NCBI RefSeq assembly: GCF_028606985.1
Contig: NZ_CP117416.1
Span: 2,146,001-2,210,000, forward strand
Length of the DNA stretch: 64,000 nucleotides
Origin: Paenibacillus kyungheensis
GTDB lineage: Bacteria; Bacillota; Bacilli; Paenibacillales; Paenibacillaceae
Reading direction: 5' to 3'
Positions 43,470 through 52,140 of this stretch are shown here, in pieces. The number at the start of each line of letters is the position of its first letter. Within the stretch, counting starts at the first letter, position 1. The notes beneath the pieces are model-generated. The model was not told the DNA's origin. It saw only the letters and a program-made list of their open reading frames with translations, and did not search any database. The translations under genes were made by a program, and so were the position numbers.

Positions 43470-44672
43470 ATGACGATGATCGAACAATCTTCTAAGATTC
43501 CCGTAACCGTATTAAGTGGTTATCTAGGCGCAGGGAAAACGACATTGCTTAATCATGTGTTAAACAATCGCGAAGGCTTGAAAGTAGCGGTTATTGTAAA
43601 CGACTTGAGTGATGTAAATATTGATGCAGACCTTATTCGTGATGGCGGAGGATTATCGCGAACTGATGAGAAATTAGTCGAAATGTCTAATGGTTGTATC
43701 TGTTGTACATTACGCGAAGACTTGCTGGTCGAAGTAGAACGGCTTGCTCGTGATGGACGTTATGATTATTTATTAATCGAATCGACAGGGATTGGCGAAC
43801 CGGTTCCTGTCGCTCAGACATTTAGCTATATTGATGAAGAACAGGGAATCGATCTGACGCAGTTTACCCGTCTGGATACGATGGTCACTGTGGTGGATGC
43901 TCAAGGCTTCTGGCACGATTATTATTCGCGTGAATCTCTTGCAGATCGTGGACAAGCCGCAGGCGAAGACGATACACGCCGTATTGTGCATTTATTGATC
44001 GAACAAGTTGAATTTTGCGATGTATTGATTTTGAATAAATGCGATCTGATTGAACCTGATGAATTAGAACGATTAGAAACAGCACTACGAGGACTGCAAC
44101 CGAATGCCAAAATCATCCGTTCCACTTATGGCAAAGTAGATCCACAGGAGATATTGAATACAGGGCGATTTGATTTCGAACAAGCGAGTCAATCGGCAGG
44201 CTGGATACAGGAAATGATGAAAGAAGAGCATACACCAGAGACAGAAGAGTATGGAATCAGTTCTTTTGTATATAAACGCAAAGTTCCTTTTCATCCAGAG
44301 CGCTTGTTGCAATGGATTACACAATGGCCACAAGAAGTAGTACGTGCGAAAGGGATTCTCTGGTTAGCTACACGTAATCGGACAGCGATCTCGTTCAGTC
44401 AAGCAGGCAGTTCCAAGCAATTATCGCCGGCTGGCTTATGGATGGCTGCTCTGACGGAGGAAGAACGACAATATCATCTGGGAGAAAATTATCCATTACC
44501 TACAGATTGGGATGAGGTGTGGGGCGATCGGGTAACCAAGCTTGTACTGATAGGAATACATCTGGATCGTGCGCAGATTGAACAGTCTTTGGATCAGACT
44601 TTACTGACTGAAGAAGAAATGAACTCCAATTGGAAAAAGTTCAAAGATCCTTTTCCACAATTAGGTCAATAA
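43470..44672 (+). CDS. zagA: COG0523 zinc metallochaperone GTPase (ZagA/YciC-like)
   Basis: 400 residues. GTPase of the CobW/COG0523 group: P-loop [13 protein letters not shown] (17-29), CxCC metal site [12 protein letters not shown] (Cys76, 78, 79), ESTGIGEP, and NKCDLIE guanine-specificity motif; C-terminal CobW_C domain from about 255. In B. subtilis ZagA is induced under zinc starvation and delivers zinc to enzymes such as FolE. ATG 43470 with GTGGAGG 8 bases upstream. The near-perfect Zur box and rpsN2 next door support the zinc assignment over cobalamin or nitrile hydratase roles. The acidic C-terminus lacks the long His tracts seen in some homologues. Confidence 0.92.
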   Translation: MTMIEQSSKIPVTVLSGYLGAGKTTLLNHVLNNREGLKVAVIVNDLSDVNIDADLIRDGGGLSRTDEKLVEMSNGCICCTLREDLLVEVERLARDGRYDYLLIESTGIGEPVPVAQTFSYIDEEQGIDLTQFTRLDTMVTVVDAQGFWHDYYSRESLADRGQAAGEDDTRRIVHLLIEQVEFCDVLILNKCDLIEPDELERLETALRGLQPNAKIIRSTYGKVDPQEILNTGRFDFEQASQSAGWIQEMMKEEHTPETEEYGISSFVYKRKVPFHPERLLQWITQWPQEVVRAKGILWLATRNRTAISFSQAGSSKQLSPAGLWMAALTEEERQYHLGENYPLPTDWDEVWGDRVTKLVLIGIHLDRAQIEQSLDQTLLTEEEMNSNWKKFKDPFPQLGQ

Positions 44673-44704
44673 GCAGGTCGATAAGGTAGTAATATCGTTA
44701 TTTT

Positions 44705-44741
44705 TTTAGTGTCATAGATTAATTTTAGAATCGACACTAAA
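44705..44741. other. Inverted repeat after zagA
   Basis: TTTAGTGTC (44705-44713) and GACACTAAA (44733-44741), 19-base loop. T7 lies before the left arm rather than after the right, so it is not a standard intrinsic terminator on either strand. Confidence 0.5.
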
Positions 44742-44809
44742 TATATAGCACCATATCAACAAGAGAATAATCATGTGCTACAAAATGAATAAATTGTTTT
44801 GTAAATAAA

Positions 44810-44824
44810 CAATAAATATTACGA
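44810..44824. promoter_or_regulatory. Weak Zur-like half site before rpsN
   Basis: The right half ATTACGA (44818-44824) is perfect but the left half matches at only 3 of 7. It is 22 bases before the rpsN start, inside the leader. May be a low-affinity site, or rpsN may depend on read-through from zagA. Confidence 0.35.
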
Positions 44825-44846
44825 ATAACAAAGGAGTTATTACACT

Positions 44847-45116
44847 ATGGCTAAAAAATCAAAAGTCGTTCGTCAACAACAACGTGAACAAATGGTTGCT
44901 AAATATGCAGATTTGCGTCGTGAACTAAAAGCAAAAGGAGACTATGAAGCATTGCAAAAATTACCACGCAATTCTTCACCAACCCGACTCAAAAGTCGTT
45001 GCCAGATCACAGGAAGACCAAGAGGATATTTACAAAAGTACAAAGTATCCCGTATCGTATTTCGCGAGTTAGCACACAAAGGTCAGATTCCCGGGGTACA
45101 AAAAGCAAGCTGGTAA
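44847..45116 (+). CDS. rpsN: Ribosomal protein S14, zinc-independent paralogue
   Basis: 89 residues, component of the 30S subunit. It is the long C-minus type: no CxxC zinc ribbon, a single Cys in [15 protein letters not shown], and the S14 signature [21 protein letters not shown]. The zinc-binding form has about 61 residues. In B. subtilis this paralogue (RpsN2/YhzA) replaces the zinc-containing S14 in zinc starvation and is Zur-controlled, in keeping with zagA immediately upstream. AAAGGAG lies 10 bases before ATG. Terminator at 45224-45268. Confidence 0.95.
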   Translation: MAKKSKVVRQQQREQMVAKYADLRRELKAKGDYEALQKLPRNSSPTRLKSRCQITGRPRGYLQKYKVSRIVFRELAHKGQIPGVQKASW

Positions 45117-45223
45117 AAGTAGAATAGAATTTTATTTAGTAGATTGAATGAAACTGAATATGATTTTTTGATGATTAAAGAACGTTACTATTAACATTTA
45201 TGTTTATAGAAATTAAAAGTAAA

Positions 45224-45268
45224 AAGGCATCATTTTCTACTAATAAAATGTAGAGGATGATGTTTTTT
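45224..45268 (+). terminator. Terminator after rpsN
   Basis: GCATCATTTTCTAC pairs with GTAGAGGATGATGT through CATCAT/ATGATG and CTAC/GTAG; T6 follows. Confidence 0.82.
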
Positions 45269-45318
45269 GTAGTAAGGATTTCTTTTATTGGTTTTGCTAA
45301 GGTATTAGGTGGAAGGAA

Positions 45319-45618
45319 TTGAACCAGAGAGAGAAGTTACATGATAAAATTTATTGAAATAAATACATAAGTAAAAGAGAGAATAGTTGTACAGGTTTTA
45401 TTATTTCGGCAATAGGCTCATCTGATCGCACAGTGAATACTGATTTTGAGTATATCATTTTACATATTAATATATTGTGAACATTAGTATCAATTGTAGT
45501 ATTAGTTATAGCTTGCATTTTTACATATAGTGGGTACAAAGAATATTTGTATAATCAAGTAGAAAGGAGCATGAACTATGACTATCCAGTCGGCAATCAA
45601 TGTGATCAAAAATTATGA
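45319..45618 (+). pseudogene. Decayed small membrane-protein gene with two in-frame TGA codons
   Basis: From TTG 45319 one frame reads MNQREKLHDKIY, TGA (45355), NKYISKRENSCTGFIISAIG and DRTVNTDFEYIILHINIL, TGA (45478), TLVSIVVLVIACIFTYSGYK, then a charged tail to TGA at 45616-45618. The last section is a good membrane helix. Both stops could come from Trp codons. The tail contains the AAAGGAG of the next (also broken) gene, an operon-like overlap that random sequence would seldom give. Family not recognised. Could be chance open sequence. Confidence 0.35.
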
Positions 45619-45874
45619 GAAACGAATCATTAAATGTTTGCTATATGGATTTGTATTTGGGATATAGTATTCCGTATTTACCGATCAACGTATAGTCTCG
45701 GAATCAACAACTCAAGCCATGTATATAAACATAACTTTACCTTGGTCAGACTATTCCTATCTCTTATTATCTACCTGTTTAAAATGGAGTTTATTTTTTG
45801 CTGTGGTTTATATCGTGTGGTGCATTTTTAAATATAGAGTGTTGGATTCTAAGGTTTCTAATAAAGATTATTAA
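45578..45874 (+). pseudogene. Two-helix membrane-protein gene interrupted by an in-frame TAG
   Basis: ATG 45578 has AAAGGAG 8 bases upstream. The frame gives 29 residues (MTIQSAINVIKNYEKRII, then KCLLYGFVFGI), TAG at 45665-45667, and continues in the same frame for 68 more residues, YSVFTDQRIVSESTTQAMYI up to VLDSKVSNKDY, ending TAA at 45872-45874. The first helix runs up to the stop, and a second spans SYLLLSTCLKWSLFFAVV. The continuous reading on both sides suggests a single nonsense mutation. Product unknown. A sequencing error would also explain it. Confidence 0.6.
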
Positions 45875-46042
45875 AAAAGTTACGTATATAGAAATTATTT
45901 TCAAAAGCATATTAGAACAGGATTTATTTTCTAGTACATTAAATGAGATTATGTTTAACATGTTGCTTGCATATATTTGAGATTTAATAAATTGTATATC
46001 TTTTAATCAATAACTCTAATTAAACTTATGAAATTATTTGCT

Positions 46043-47137
46043 TTAATTTTTTAAATCATTTATATAGACCGTAATCTCATTTTCGCTTTCTAAATTTAAA
46101 ATTTCAGAATGTTTCTCCTTTATACAAACAAATAAACTTCGACAAATACAATCTATATCTGCTGAAAGTTGAATTATAAAATCAACTTGATTATCTCTAA
46201 AAGACATTTTTGAACCATGAACATACTTTGACCTAATTCCATAGGCACTTTTAACTCTTTCTATAACCCAAGAGTTTTCTCTTTGACTTTTACTTATTAA
46301 TAAAGCTGTTCTAGTTCTTAGATTTTCAGAAATTTTACTATTACTTCTTGAGAGGAGTATTTCAAGAAATAAAATGTAAAATACGATTTTAAGAGTTGGT
46401 TCAGATTGTGATCGAACAAAGGCAATAAATTGAATACTTCTTGTGATTCGATCATAATTATTGTAAGGATCAAATGTATAGTAATGAAAGACTTTTGAGT
46501 TTTGTTCAGTATTAATAATTTGTCCAGCGATAGGAGGCGTAGTAGGGTTAGGTTGAAGAAGTTCTTTTAATATACCCAAAGGATCCATTCCATTTTCTAT
46601 CTCACTTCTTAAACGCGCATTACGAGGCGATTCATTTAAAATATATTTATAAAAAAATTCAATAGCTTGTTTAAGTTCTATTTGAGAAAAATCAGTTGTA
46701 TTACTTGAACTTCGAGAAGTTGTGAAATTAATTGCTTTAACATTTGGTAGTAGTAATTCTTTCTCATTGCTGTATAAATATGAATGGCTTAAATTAATAG
46801 CATTATCTTTTATTATCCAAGTACAAAAAAGAAATAGTTGAATTAAACGACAATCGTATTCTAACTCACTATCTAAATCATACGAATTTTCTGTCTCTAA
46901 ATCTTTTATAAGACATACATTATTTATTAAGTTTTTAAAATTTATCTGACCAATCATAACAGAAAAAGTATAGTCAATAGAATCTTGAAGCTCGTTTTCT
47001 CCACTTAAAAGATATCCCATTTTATCTTCTGTTAATACTGAGCCAGCTTTAATAGTGTAATCATTCCAAAAATTAATATCTTGAACTTCTGGTATTATTT
47101 TCAATCCTTTAAATCCATGTATTACCTTATAGATCAT
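46043..47137 (-). CDS. Apea-like HEPN domain protein
   Basis: 364 residues, soluble. The C-terminal ~120 residues match the Apea-like HEPN pattern: ENLRTRTALLISKS, then ERVKSAYGIRSKYVHGSKMS, with Arg302 and His307 forming R-x4-H, the RNase motif of HEPN toxins and defence proteins. The N-terminal ~200 residues are of unknown fold. The gene is markedly richer in A+T and in Asn, Ile and Lys than its neighbours, uses a weak start region (GGAGGATTAATATG-like), and lies next to two broken genes. Acquired accessory gene with a possible RNA-cutting or stress function; no partner antitoxin is obvious. Confidence 0.75.
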   Translation of the reverse strand: MIYKVIHGFKGLKIIPEVQDINFWNDYTIKAGSVLTEDKMGYLLSGENELQDSIDYTFSVMIGQINFKNLINNVCLIKDLETENSYDLDSELEYDCRLIQLFLFCTWIIKDNAINLSHSYLYSNEKELLLPNVKAINFTTSRSSSNTTDFSQIELKQAIEFFYKYILNESPRNARLRSEIENGMDPLGILKELLQPNPTTPPIAGQIINTEQNSKVFHYYTFDPYNNYDRITRSIQFIAFVRSQSEPTLKIVFYILFLEILLSRSNSKISENLRTRTALLISKSQRENSWVIERVKSAYGIRSKYVHGSKMSFRDNQVDFIIQLSADIDCICRSLFVCIKEKHSEILNLESENEITVYINDLKN

Positions 47138-47470
47138 ATTAATCCTCCTAAATTAAAAAATATTATATAACTAATTTGAAATAGTTCGTTTACTCTATAT
47201 AATAAATTAACTATGTGTGTTGTAAAACTTATAGTTTTAGTTTGCTAATTTAGCAATTTCTTTCTACATATTTACAACTGCTAAAACTTTACTTTGACGA
47301 TTTAGCAAATCTATTTTTTTGATATGTAAAACATGTTAATGTTAATTTAAAGTGTAGCAAAGGTAACGATTTTCGTTGCCTTTTTATTTTATACGAATCT
47401 CTAATTATTTAGTAATGTTATGTGAAATAAATTTCTTTATACAACAAAACCACCAAAGGAGCACTCAAAC
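47138..47470. other. AT-rich intergenic region with palindrome and orphan terminator
   Basis: Contains a perfect 7-1-7 inverted repeat TTGCTAA-T-TTAGCAA (47242-47256), with further TTTAGCAA nearby (about 47301), and a terminator-like hairpin at 47359-47390. No gene seen. The palindrome is upstream of the HEPN gene (minus strand) and may be its operator. Confidence 0.6.
47359..47390 (+). terminator. Plus-strand terminator without an upstream gene
   Basis: AAAGGTAACG (47359-47368) pairs with CGTTGCC T (47374-47381), tail TTTTTATTTT. No plus-strand gene lies between 45874 and here, so it may be left over from a displaced neighbour or end an unseen small RNA. Confidence 0.65.
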
Positions 47471-47698
47471 ATGTGGATCAGAAGCCAAGACCGTACAACA
47501 TTTATTGATGCAACTGTCCTAACGTTAGAACTAGAAACTGCTGATCATAAATTTGTAATCTCTGCTTATGCTGGTAACGGGTCTGTTGAATCTGCGTTTA
47601 CAGTGGGTGAATATGATCAAGAACATCAAGCACAGGATGTACTGCAACGTTTTGCAGTTCATTTACAGACAGGAATGACAGGTGCTTTTCAGGTATAA
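47471..47698 (+). CDS. Hypothetical protein, 75 residues
   Basis: Starts MWIRSQDRTTFIDATVLTLE after AAAGGAG. I recall short Bacillota proteins with the same MWIRSQDK opening, followed by alternating beta-strand sequence and a C-terminal helix (AQDVLQRFAVHLQTG), function unknown. No signal or membrane segment. Followed closely by two further small unknown genes in the same direction, so probably one transcript. Confidence 0.7.
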   Translation: MWIRSQDRTTFIDATVLTLELETADHKFVISAYAGNGSVESAFTVGEYDQEHQAQDVLQRFAVHLQTGMTGAFQV

Positions 47699-47742
47699 TA
47701 TAGATTGGCTGAGGTATTGTGATCAACCACTAGAAGGAGGAT

Positions 47743-48060
47743 ATGATGAAATTATTTGAGAAACTACAAAAGAAAGTAACTGTGAATGACTATACATTCC
47801 ACTGCGTGATCGACCAGACACCTTCTATACCTATAGTTAGTGTCAAAATCTATTCTTCCAAAACGTCTCATGTTGAATTTCTTTTTAGTTGGAAAAGAAT
47901 GTATGATGTTAATCCAAATCGTCCTGTGGTCTGTGCGCGTCTGATTCAGTATGCTATTGATCAGGGATGGGATTATCAAGAAGAGAAGCAAGTTAGAATC
48001 TTTGAGAAAAGTGATGATGTAAGTGATCTGTTACAGTTAGAGAAGCTGGATTATACATAA
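47743..48060 (+). CDS. Hypothetical protein, 105 residues
   Basis: Starts MMKLFEKLQKKVTVNDYTF with GGAGG 4-7 bases upstream of two adjacent ATG codons. Beta-rich middle (FLFSWKRMYDVNPNRPVVC) and acidic tail. No known motif. Same direction and spacing as its neighbours at 47471 and 48115, suggesting a small operon of unknown proteins. Confidence 0.65.
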   Translation: MMKLFEKLQKKVTVNDYTFHCVIDQTPSIPIVSVKIYSSKTSHVEFLFSWKRMYDVNPNRPVVCARLIQYAIDQGWDYQEEKQVRIFEKSDDVSDLLQLEKLDYT

Positions 48061-48114
48061 CATATTAATCCGCAATAGAGTAAATTCTGTTTATCTTTTG
48101 TTACAGGAGGGCGT

Positions 48115-48612
48115 ATGCATACTGAAGATCAGTTTATTAAAAAGTATCATTCTTTGAATGAACAAGAACAGCTCGATTTTTTAAAAGGTTTTGACCAGAC
48201 ATTAGATCAAGTATTAGCTCATTTCTTTCTTTTAATAGCGACAGATACCAATACTGATGATGATATCCGAATAGAAGCAGTTTCCATTTTAGGGTTGTAC
48301 AAAGGCGATTACGATGATACAGATATCAAAGAAAAGCTTATGACTATTATAAATGCTGATGATACAGAAGATGATAGTCTAATCGTGAGTTGTATCAATA
48401 CCTTGTCACTACTAACAGTAGATGCCCAAGAGATCGAGTGGGCTTTAACTATGATCCAAAGTGATAATTATAGTTTATTCCAAAGTGCAGCGTTTGCTTT
48501 ATTAGCTCAACACAAAAATCATCCTAAAGTGATAGAAGCGCTCAAAAGTTTAGTGAATGATAAAAATTATGGAACATCTGCACAACGAGAATTGGCAGAA
48601 ATAGAAACATAA
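48115..48612 (+). CDS. HEAT-repeat-like protein, 165 residues
   Basis: Regular pairs of helices with the pattern of HEAT or PBS-lyase repeats: IRIEAVSILGLYKGDY, LIVSCINTLSLLTVDAQE, LFQSAAFALLAQHKNHPKVI. Such proteins are protein-binding scaffolds. AGGAGG lies 5 bases before ATG. Acidic, soluble. Similar short HEAT proteins occur as immunity or phycobilisome-like lyase relatives, but nothing here fixes a role. Confidence 0.68.
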   Translation: MHTEDQFIKKYHSLNEQEQLDFLKGFDQTLDQVLAHFFLLIATDTNTDDDIRIEAVSILGLYKGDYDDTDIKEKLMTIINADDTEDDSLIVSCINTLSLLTVDAQEIEWALTMIQSDNYSLFQSAAFALLAQHKNHPKVIEALKSLVNDKNYGTSAQRELAEIET

Positions 48613-48669
48613 AAATGATTTAATACTGCCAAAATGTAAAAGAAGTACAGACGTTGGAGGAATAGAATA

Positions 48670-49011
48670 ATGGATGAGGCAAGAATAATTATTGAGCAAA
48701 ATGTGAAAGGAAGCGAAGGAAGTTTTATTCATGATCTTCATGAACGGAATATTTTTAATATGTCTGCATTTAAAGCTTATGTTGATGCGATCACTCAATT
48801 GACTCAGCAGACGCAAGATGACCAAATGATCGAACGTGCTCTTATGGATCAGGTGTTTTTTACATACAGTTATATACTTAAAAGTGTGATCTGGCATCTG
48901 GATATGAACGATCATTCATCGATAGAGAATGTAAGCGATGAACAACTGACTGAAATGATCGAACGTTTGGAAACTGTAGTTAGAAAATTCATCCAAGGAA
49001 ATGCAAAATAA
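48670..49011 (+). CDS. Hypothetical protein, 113 residues
   Basis: All-helical, acidic: MDEARIIIEQNVKGSEGSFI at the start and LTEMIERLETVVRKFIQGN at the end. TTGGAGG lies 10 bases before ATG. Its stop codon forms part of the terminator stem at 49010-49033, so it is the last gene of the small operon starting at 47471. No family recognised. It has the size and charge of polymorphic-toxin immunity proteins, but no toxin gene is seen. Confidence 0.65.
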   Translation: MDEARIIIEQNVKGSEGSFIHDLHERNIFNMSAFKAYVDAITQLTQQTQDDQMIERALMDQVFFTYSYILKSVIWHLDMNDHSSIENVSDEQLTEMIERLETVVRKFIQGNAK

Positions 49012-49033
49012 GAGCCAATCATAGTTGGCTCTT
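49010..49033. terminator. Bidirectional terminator between convergent genes
   Basis: AAGAGCCAA (49010-49018) and TTGGCTCTT (49025-49033), 6-base loop, then ATTTCT on one side and ATTTTGC on the other strand. Confidence 0.75.
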
Positions 49034-49052
49034 ATTTCTATGGTAGCATGTA

Positions 49053-49658
49053 TTATTCAATTGCACGATGAAGCATAGGCAACTTTACCAAGACATACTG
49101 CTTTTCTAACATTTCAAACCCTTGTTGTGCCACATCATATGTATTTAAATCTATGATCCGATCCAACTTGATATTGCGTGGCTCGTCTTCTTCGCCTGAC
49201 CAACATGTATACAGTTCAAAATCTTCTGCATCGCCTCGATATTCTTCCATTAGTTTAAATAATTCACGACAACATTTCAGCGAAGCACGATAAGCATCTA
49301 AATCCTCATACTGATCTGGATCAGCTTCAATATTAAAGTCGCCTGATTCGGGAGAGATCATGTATATACATGGATGGTGAAAATGTTTTTGCAGTACGCC
49401 AGCCCAGCGTGGAATTTCTTGAATGAAAATACCCGCGGCATCTTCTTGCGTCTTATAAATCATGACATCTCGATCAGCAAATGTAGAAAAGTCCACAATA
49501 TCTGTTAGCGGAACCATACCATCCGCTCGTTGCTTTTCTTGATTGGCAAGATACTCTGGTGAAGTGATCCAATCGCTATACGGAAAGGTGTGAAATATAC
49601 CTCCTCGCTCTCCTAAGGGAAGCTCATAACTTGATGCAATATAATAGAACCGACTCAT
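49053..49658 (-). CDS. Hypothetical protein, 201 residues
   Basis: Starts MSRFYYIASSYELPLGERGG; acidic, rich in aromatic residues (Tyr, Trp, Phe), without signal or membrane segments. AGGAAG lies before ATG. I recall similar uncharacterised proteins in Bacillus and Paenibacillus that open with the same FYYIAS phrase, but no function. Ends with LEKQYVLVKLPMLHRAIE. It is followed on the same strand upstream by a small lipoprotein gene (49691), possibly cotranscribed. Confidence 0.7.
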   Translation of the reverse strand: MSRFYYIASSYELPLGERGGIFHTFPYSDWITSPEYLANQEKQRADGMVPLTDIVDFSTFADRDVMIYKTQEDAAGIFIQEIPRWAGVLQKHFHHPCIYMISPESGDFNIEADPDQYEDLDAYRASLKCCRELFKLMEEYRGDAEDFELYTCWSGEEDEPRNIKLDRIIDLNTYDVAQQGFEMLEKQYVLVKLPMLHRAIE

Positions 49659-49690
49659 TCAATCTTCCTTTCTATCATACGTTTCTTATT

Positions 49691-50050
49691 TTACTGTTGT
49701 AATGTCATTTCTTCTATTTGGTTATTCCATTCAATAGTTAGCTTTATAGGCTTGGAAAATGGATCAGAAGTTTTAGGATTAGTCGAAATAGTAGTATTAA
49801 AAGGCAAGGAAGGAGCCGAATCTGTCCCACTTACACTTATAGCATCACTGACCAATTTAAATTTGAAATCATTGATTGAATCTTCTTTACCTATGTATTG
49901 AATCGTAGTTTGAACCATTTCTGTATTTTCTTGAGGCGGTATTTCAGTAACTTTAACACTCCAGTTTTTCGTGTTTCCAGAGACCTCTTGGTAATTAGAG
50001 CAACCGCTTATTAATATAGCTATTACTAAAATGATCATACATAATTTCAT
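49691..50050 (-). CDS. Small lipoprotein, 119 residues
   Basis: Lipoprotein signal MKLCMIILVIAILISGCSN, acylated Cys17. The mature part is about 100 residues of probable beta-sandwich (WSVKVTEIPPQENTEM, IQYIGKED, ending LTIEWNNQIEEMTLQ). AAGGAG lies about 8 bases before ATG. Anchored on the outer face of the membrane. Family and role unknown. Confidence 0.72.
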   Translation of the reverse strand: MKLCMIILVIAILISGCSNYQEVSGNTKNWSVKVTEIPPQENTEMVQTTIQYIGKEDSINDFKFKLVSDAISVSGTDSAPSLPFNTTISTNPKTSDPFSKPIKLTIEWNNQIEEMTLQQ

Positions 50051-50225
50051 ATAAATCTCCTTAGTTTGAATTTGCTATGGTTGTATATTGTATTTTATTT
50101 CATGCATCCTAACATTAACCTCACAAATTAACATAGCATACATAGAATCGGCTCCTCCAATCTTCCTTTCTTAGCTATTTATCAACTATACTGTATATAT
50201 TACCAATAAAAAGGAGTAATACAAA

Positions 50226-50987
50226 ATGATACAAGATGCAATATTTTGGAACTATGTCAAAGATGCTGAGCAAGAATTCAGTGGATGGGATTTCTCATGG
50301 GTTACTGAAAATGGAAGAATGAAAGTACAGCCACTATCTTGGAATTTTGAACAGATGATCGTACCGCACATTAAGAAGTCTCAATCGATGTTAGATATGG
50401 GTACTGGTGGTGGAGAATTTTTATCAAGTTTGCAACCGTTTCCACCGTCAATCTATGCCACAGAAGCTTATGCTCCTAATGTGCCGATTGCTAGAAATCG
50501 CTTAGAACCGTTAGGTGTACAAGTTGTACAGATTGATAACGATAATGATCTACCATTTGCTGATCAACAGTTCGATCTTATTACGAATCAGCATGAAGCG
50601 TATAGTCCAAGTGAAGTAAGACGTTTGTTACAAAAAGATGGATGGTTGATGACTCAGCAAGTAGGTGGATTGAATGATCAGCAGATTAATCAACATTTAC
50701 ATAAGCCCTTGAATCAAGAATTTATAGATTGGAATCTAGCAACAGCAGTCTCACAACTCGAACAGAATCATTTTGAAATAGTCTATCAAAAAGAAGAGTT
50801 TCCAAGTGAACGATTTTACGATATTGGAGCATTGTTATACTATCTCAAAGCTATTCCATGGCAAATTCCAAACTTTCAACTCGAAGAACATATGGACGAT
50901 CTATATGCTATTCATTTATTAATTCAAAAGCAAGGTTACTTTGAAGTGAAACAACATCGCTTTGTGATCCATGCACAGGCTAAATAG
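50226..50987 (+). CDS. SAM-dependent methyltransferase (class I)
   Basis: 253 residues. SAM-binding motif I is MLDMGTGGGEFLSSL (about residues 57-71), followed by an acidic motif II region (IYATEAYAPNVPIARN) and post-motif FDLITNQHEAYSP. The C-terminal part is family-specific and gives no substrate. AAAGGAG lies 8 bases before ATG. Members are often annotated as generic methyltransferases acting on small molecules. Stands alone between the accessory genes and the polyphosphate pair. Confidence 0.85.
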   Translation: MIQDAIFWNYVKDAEQEFSGWDFSWVTENGRMKVQPLSWNFEQMIVPHIKKSQSMLDMGTGGGEFLSSLQPFPPSIYATEAYAPNVPIARNRLEPLGVQVVQIDNDNDLPFADQQFDLITNQHEAYSPSEVRRLLQKDGWLMTQQVGGLNDQQINQHLHKPLNQEFIDWNLATAVSQLEQNHFEIVYQKEEFPSERFYDIGALLYYLKAIPWQIPNFQLEEHMDDLYAIHLLIQKQGYFEVKQHRFVIHAQAK

Positions 50988-51110
50988 CTTAGTGAACTCC
51001 AATCCTCTATAATGAAAGAGTATCGTCTTTATATGACTCAGTACGGTTAGAATGTGTTAAATAGTATACAACCTGTAATTATAACGCTTCATCCCACTGG
51101 AGGAATATCA

Positions 51111-51974
51111 ATGACCAATATTCAAACGATAGGCTTGGCGAAAAGCAAAACAACGCAGTGGCAGACTGTATTAGAAGATCATTATGATAAATTTTTGAGT
51201 TATGGTCAGAAAGCAGTTAAAGATTTTAATGATGAAGATGTGCATCAAGCCCGGGTCAATTGTCGTAAGCTGATGACCTTGTTGCGTATTTTGGATGCTT
51301 CGGATCAAGCAGGACTGATTCCGTTATTGAAAAAATCGCAAAAAGCACTTGGCAAAGTAAGAGACGCTGATGTGATGATTGATGCTTTTAAAGAAAGAAA
51401 AGAAGATGCCAAAGCAGATAATCATAAAGAAGAAGCTGATCTGCTCAAAGCTGTGATCAAAGCTCACAAACAAGAACGTAAAGCATATCGCACCAAGCTT
51501 GCCAAAAAGTTACCCAAACTACAAGGCAAAATACTTAAAAAGAAATGGAAAACACTTATAGAAGAACATCTGGAATCGCTGGCAGCTCAAGCTGATGTGA
51601 ATCGCATTATGCGCGAACTTGAGATCGCTTATGAACAACAGAAGCGTACTTACCGCCAGACCGCCAAAACAGAAGGCATTGATTCAGTCGAAGCTTTACA
51701 TGAATTGCACCAATTACGGATCGCTGCCAAAGAGATTCGGTATACCGCTTCGGCTGCTGAATTTGCGCTCAGTTCCAAGTTCCGTGATTCGGAAGAAGTA
51801 TACAAAAATATTCAAACTCAATTAGGTCACATCAACGATAAGCGAGTATGGGTAGAGACATTAGAAGATTATAATCCCAAAAAGCTTAAAGTTAACGAAG
51901 AAGTCTGGAATGCATTTATAGAGCAATTACAGCAGGAACTGAATGAAGCTGTACATGAACAACAATCATCATAA
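51111..51974 (+). CDS. CHAD domain protein
   Basis: 287 residues made of the conserved histidine alpha-helical (CHAD) domain: DVHQARVNCRKLMTLLRIL at the start with the typical VHxxRxxxRRL-like pattern, KALGKVRDADVMIDAF, and LHQLRIAAKEIRYTASA in the second repeat. CHAD proteins bind inorganic polyphosphate through Lys, Arg and His on their helices. ATG 51111 has TGGAGG 8 bases upstream; an earlier TTG frame start lacks a site. The next gene is a polyphosphate kinase 2, a suggestive neighbour. Confidence 0.9.
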   Translation: MTNIQTIGLAKSKTTQWQTVLEDHYDKFLSYGQKAVKDFNDEDVHQARVNCRKLMTLLRILDASDQAGLIPLLKKSQKALGKVRDADVMIDAFKERKEDAKADNHKEEADLLKAVIKAHKQERKAYRTKLAKKLPKLQGKILKKKWKTLIEEHLESLAAQADVNRIMRELEIAYEQQKRTYRQTAKTEGIDSVEALHELHQLRIAAKEIRYTASAAEFALSSKFRDSEEVYKNIQTQLGHINDKRVWVETLEDYNPKKLKVNEEVWNAFIEQLQQELNEAVHEQQSS

Positions 51975-52140
51975 TAGATGTATTTGTATAAATGAGTGAA
52001 GATATACCTGTGTTGAATCTTTAAGATACCTGTACTTTGTATAATATTAGTTAAAACGTCATTTTGAATAGCATTGCTTTTGGCTGAATAGATTCGGGTA
52101 TATATAGAAGAAACGTTTTTTTATTAAAGGAGCGATAGAT

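Noticed and set aside
43455-44672. Cobalamin or nitrile-hydratase CobW function for the COG0523 gene
   Set aside because: Zur box and zinc-free S14 next door favour the ZagA zinc role.
44705-44741. Intrinsic terminator of zagA
   Set aside because: The T-run precedes the left arm; neither strand has a U-tail after the stem.
45355-45480. Selenocysteine or TGA recoding in the decayed frame
   Set aside because: No SECIS-like hairpin directly after either TGA; simple decay is more likely.
45634-45831. 65-codon frame through the amber-split gene
   Set aside because: It is a different frame; the 45578 frame has a ribosome site and better sense on both sides of the TAG.
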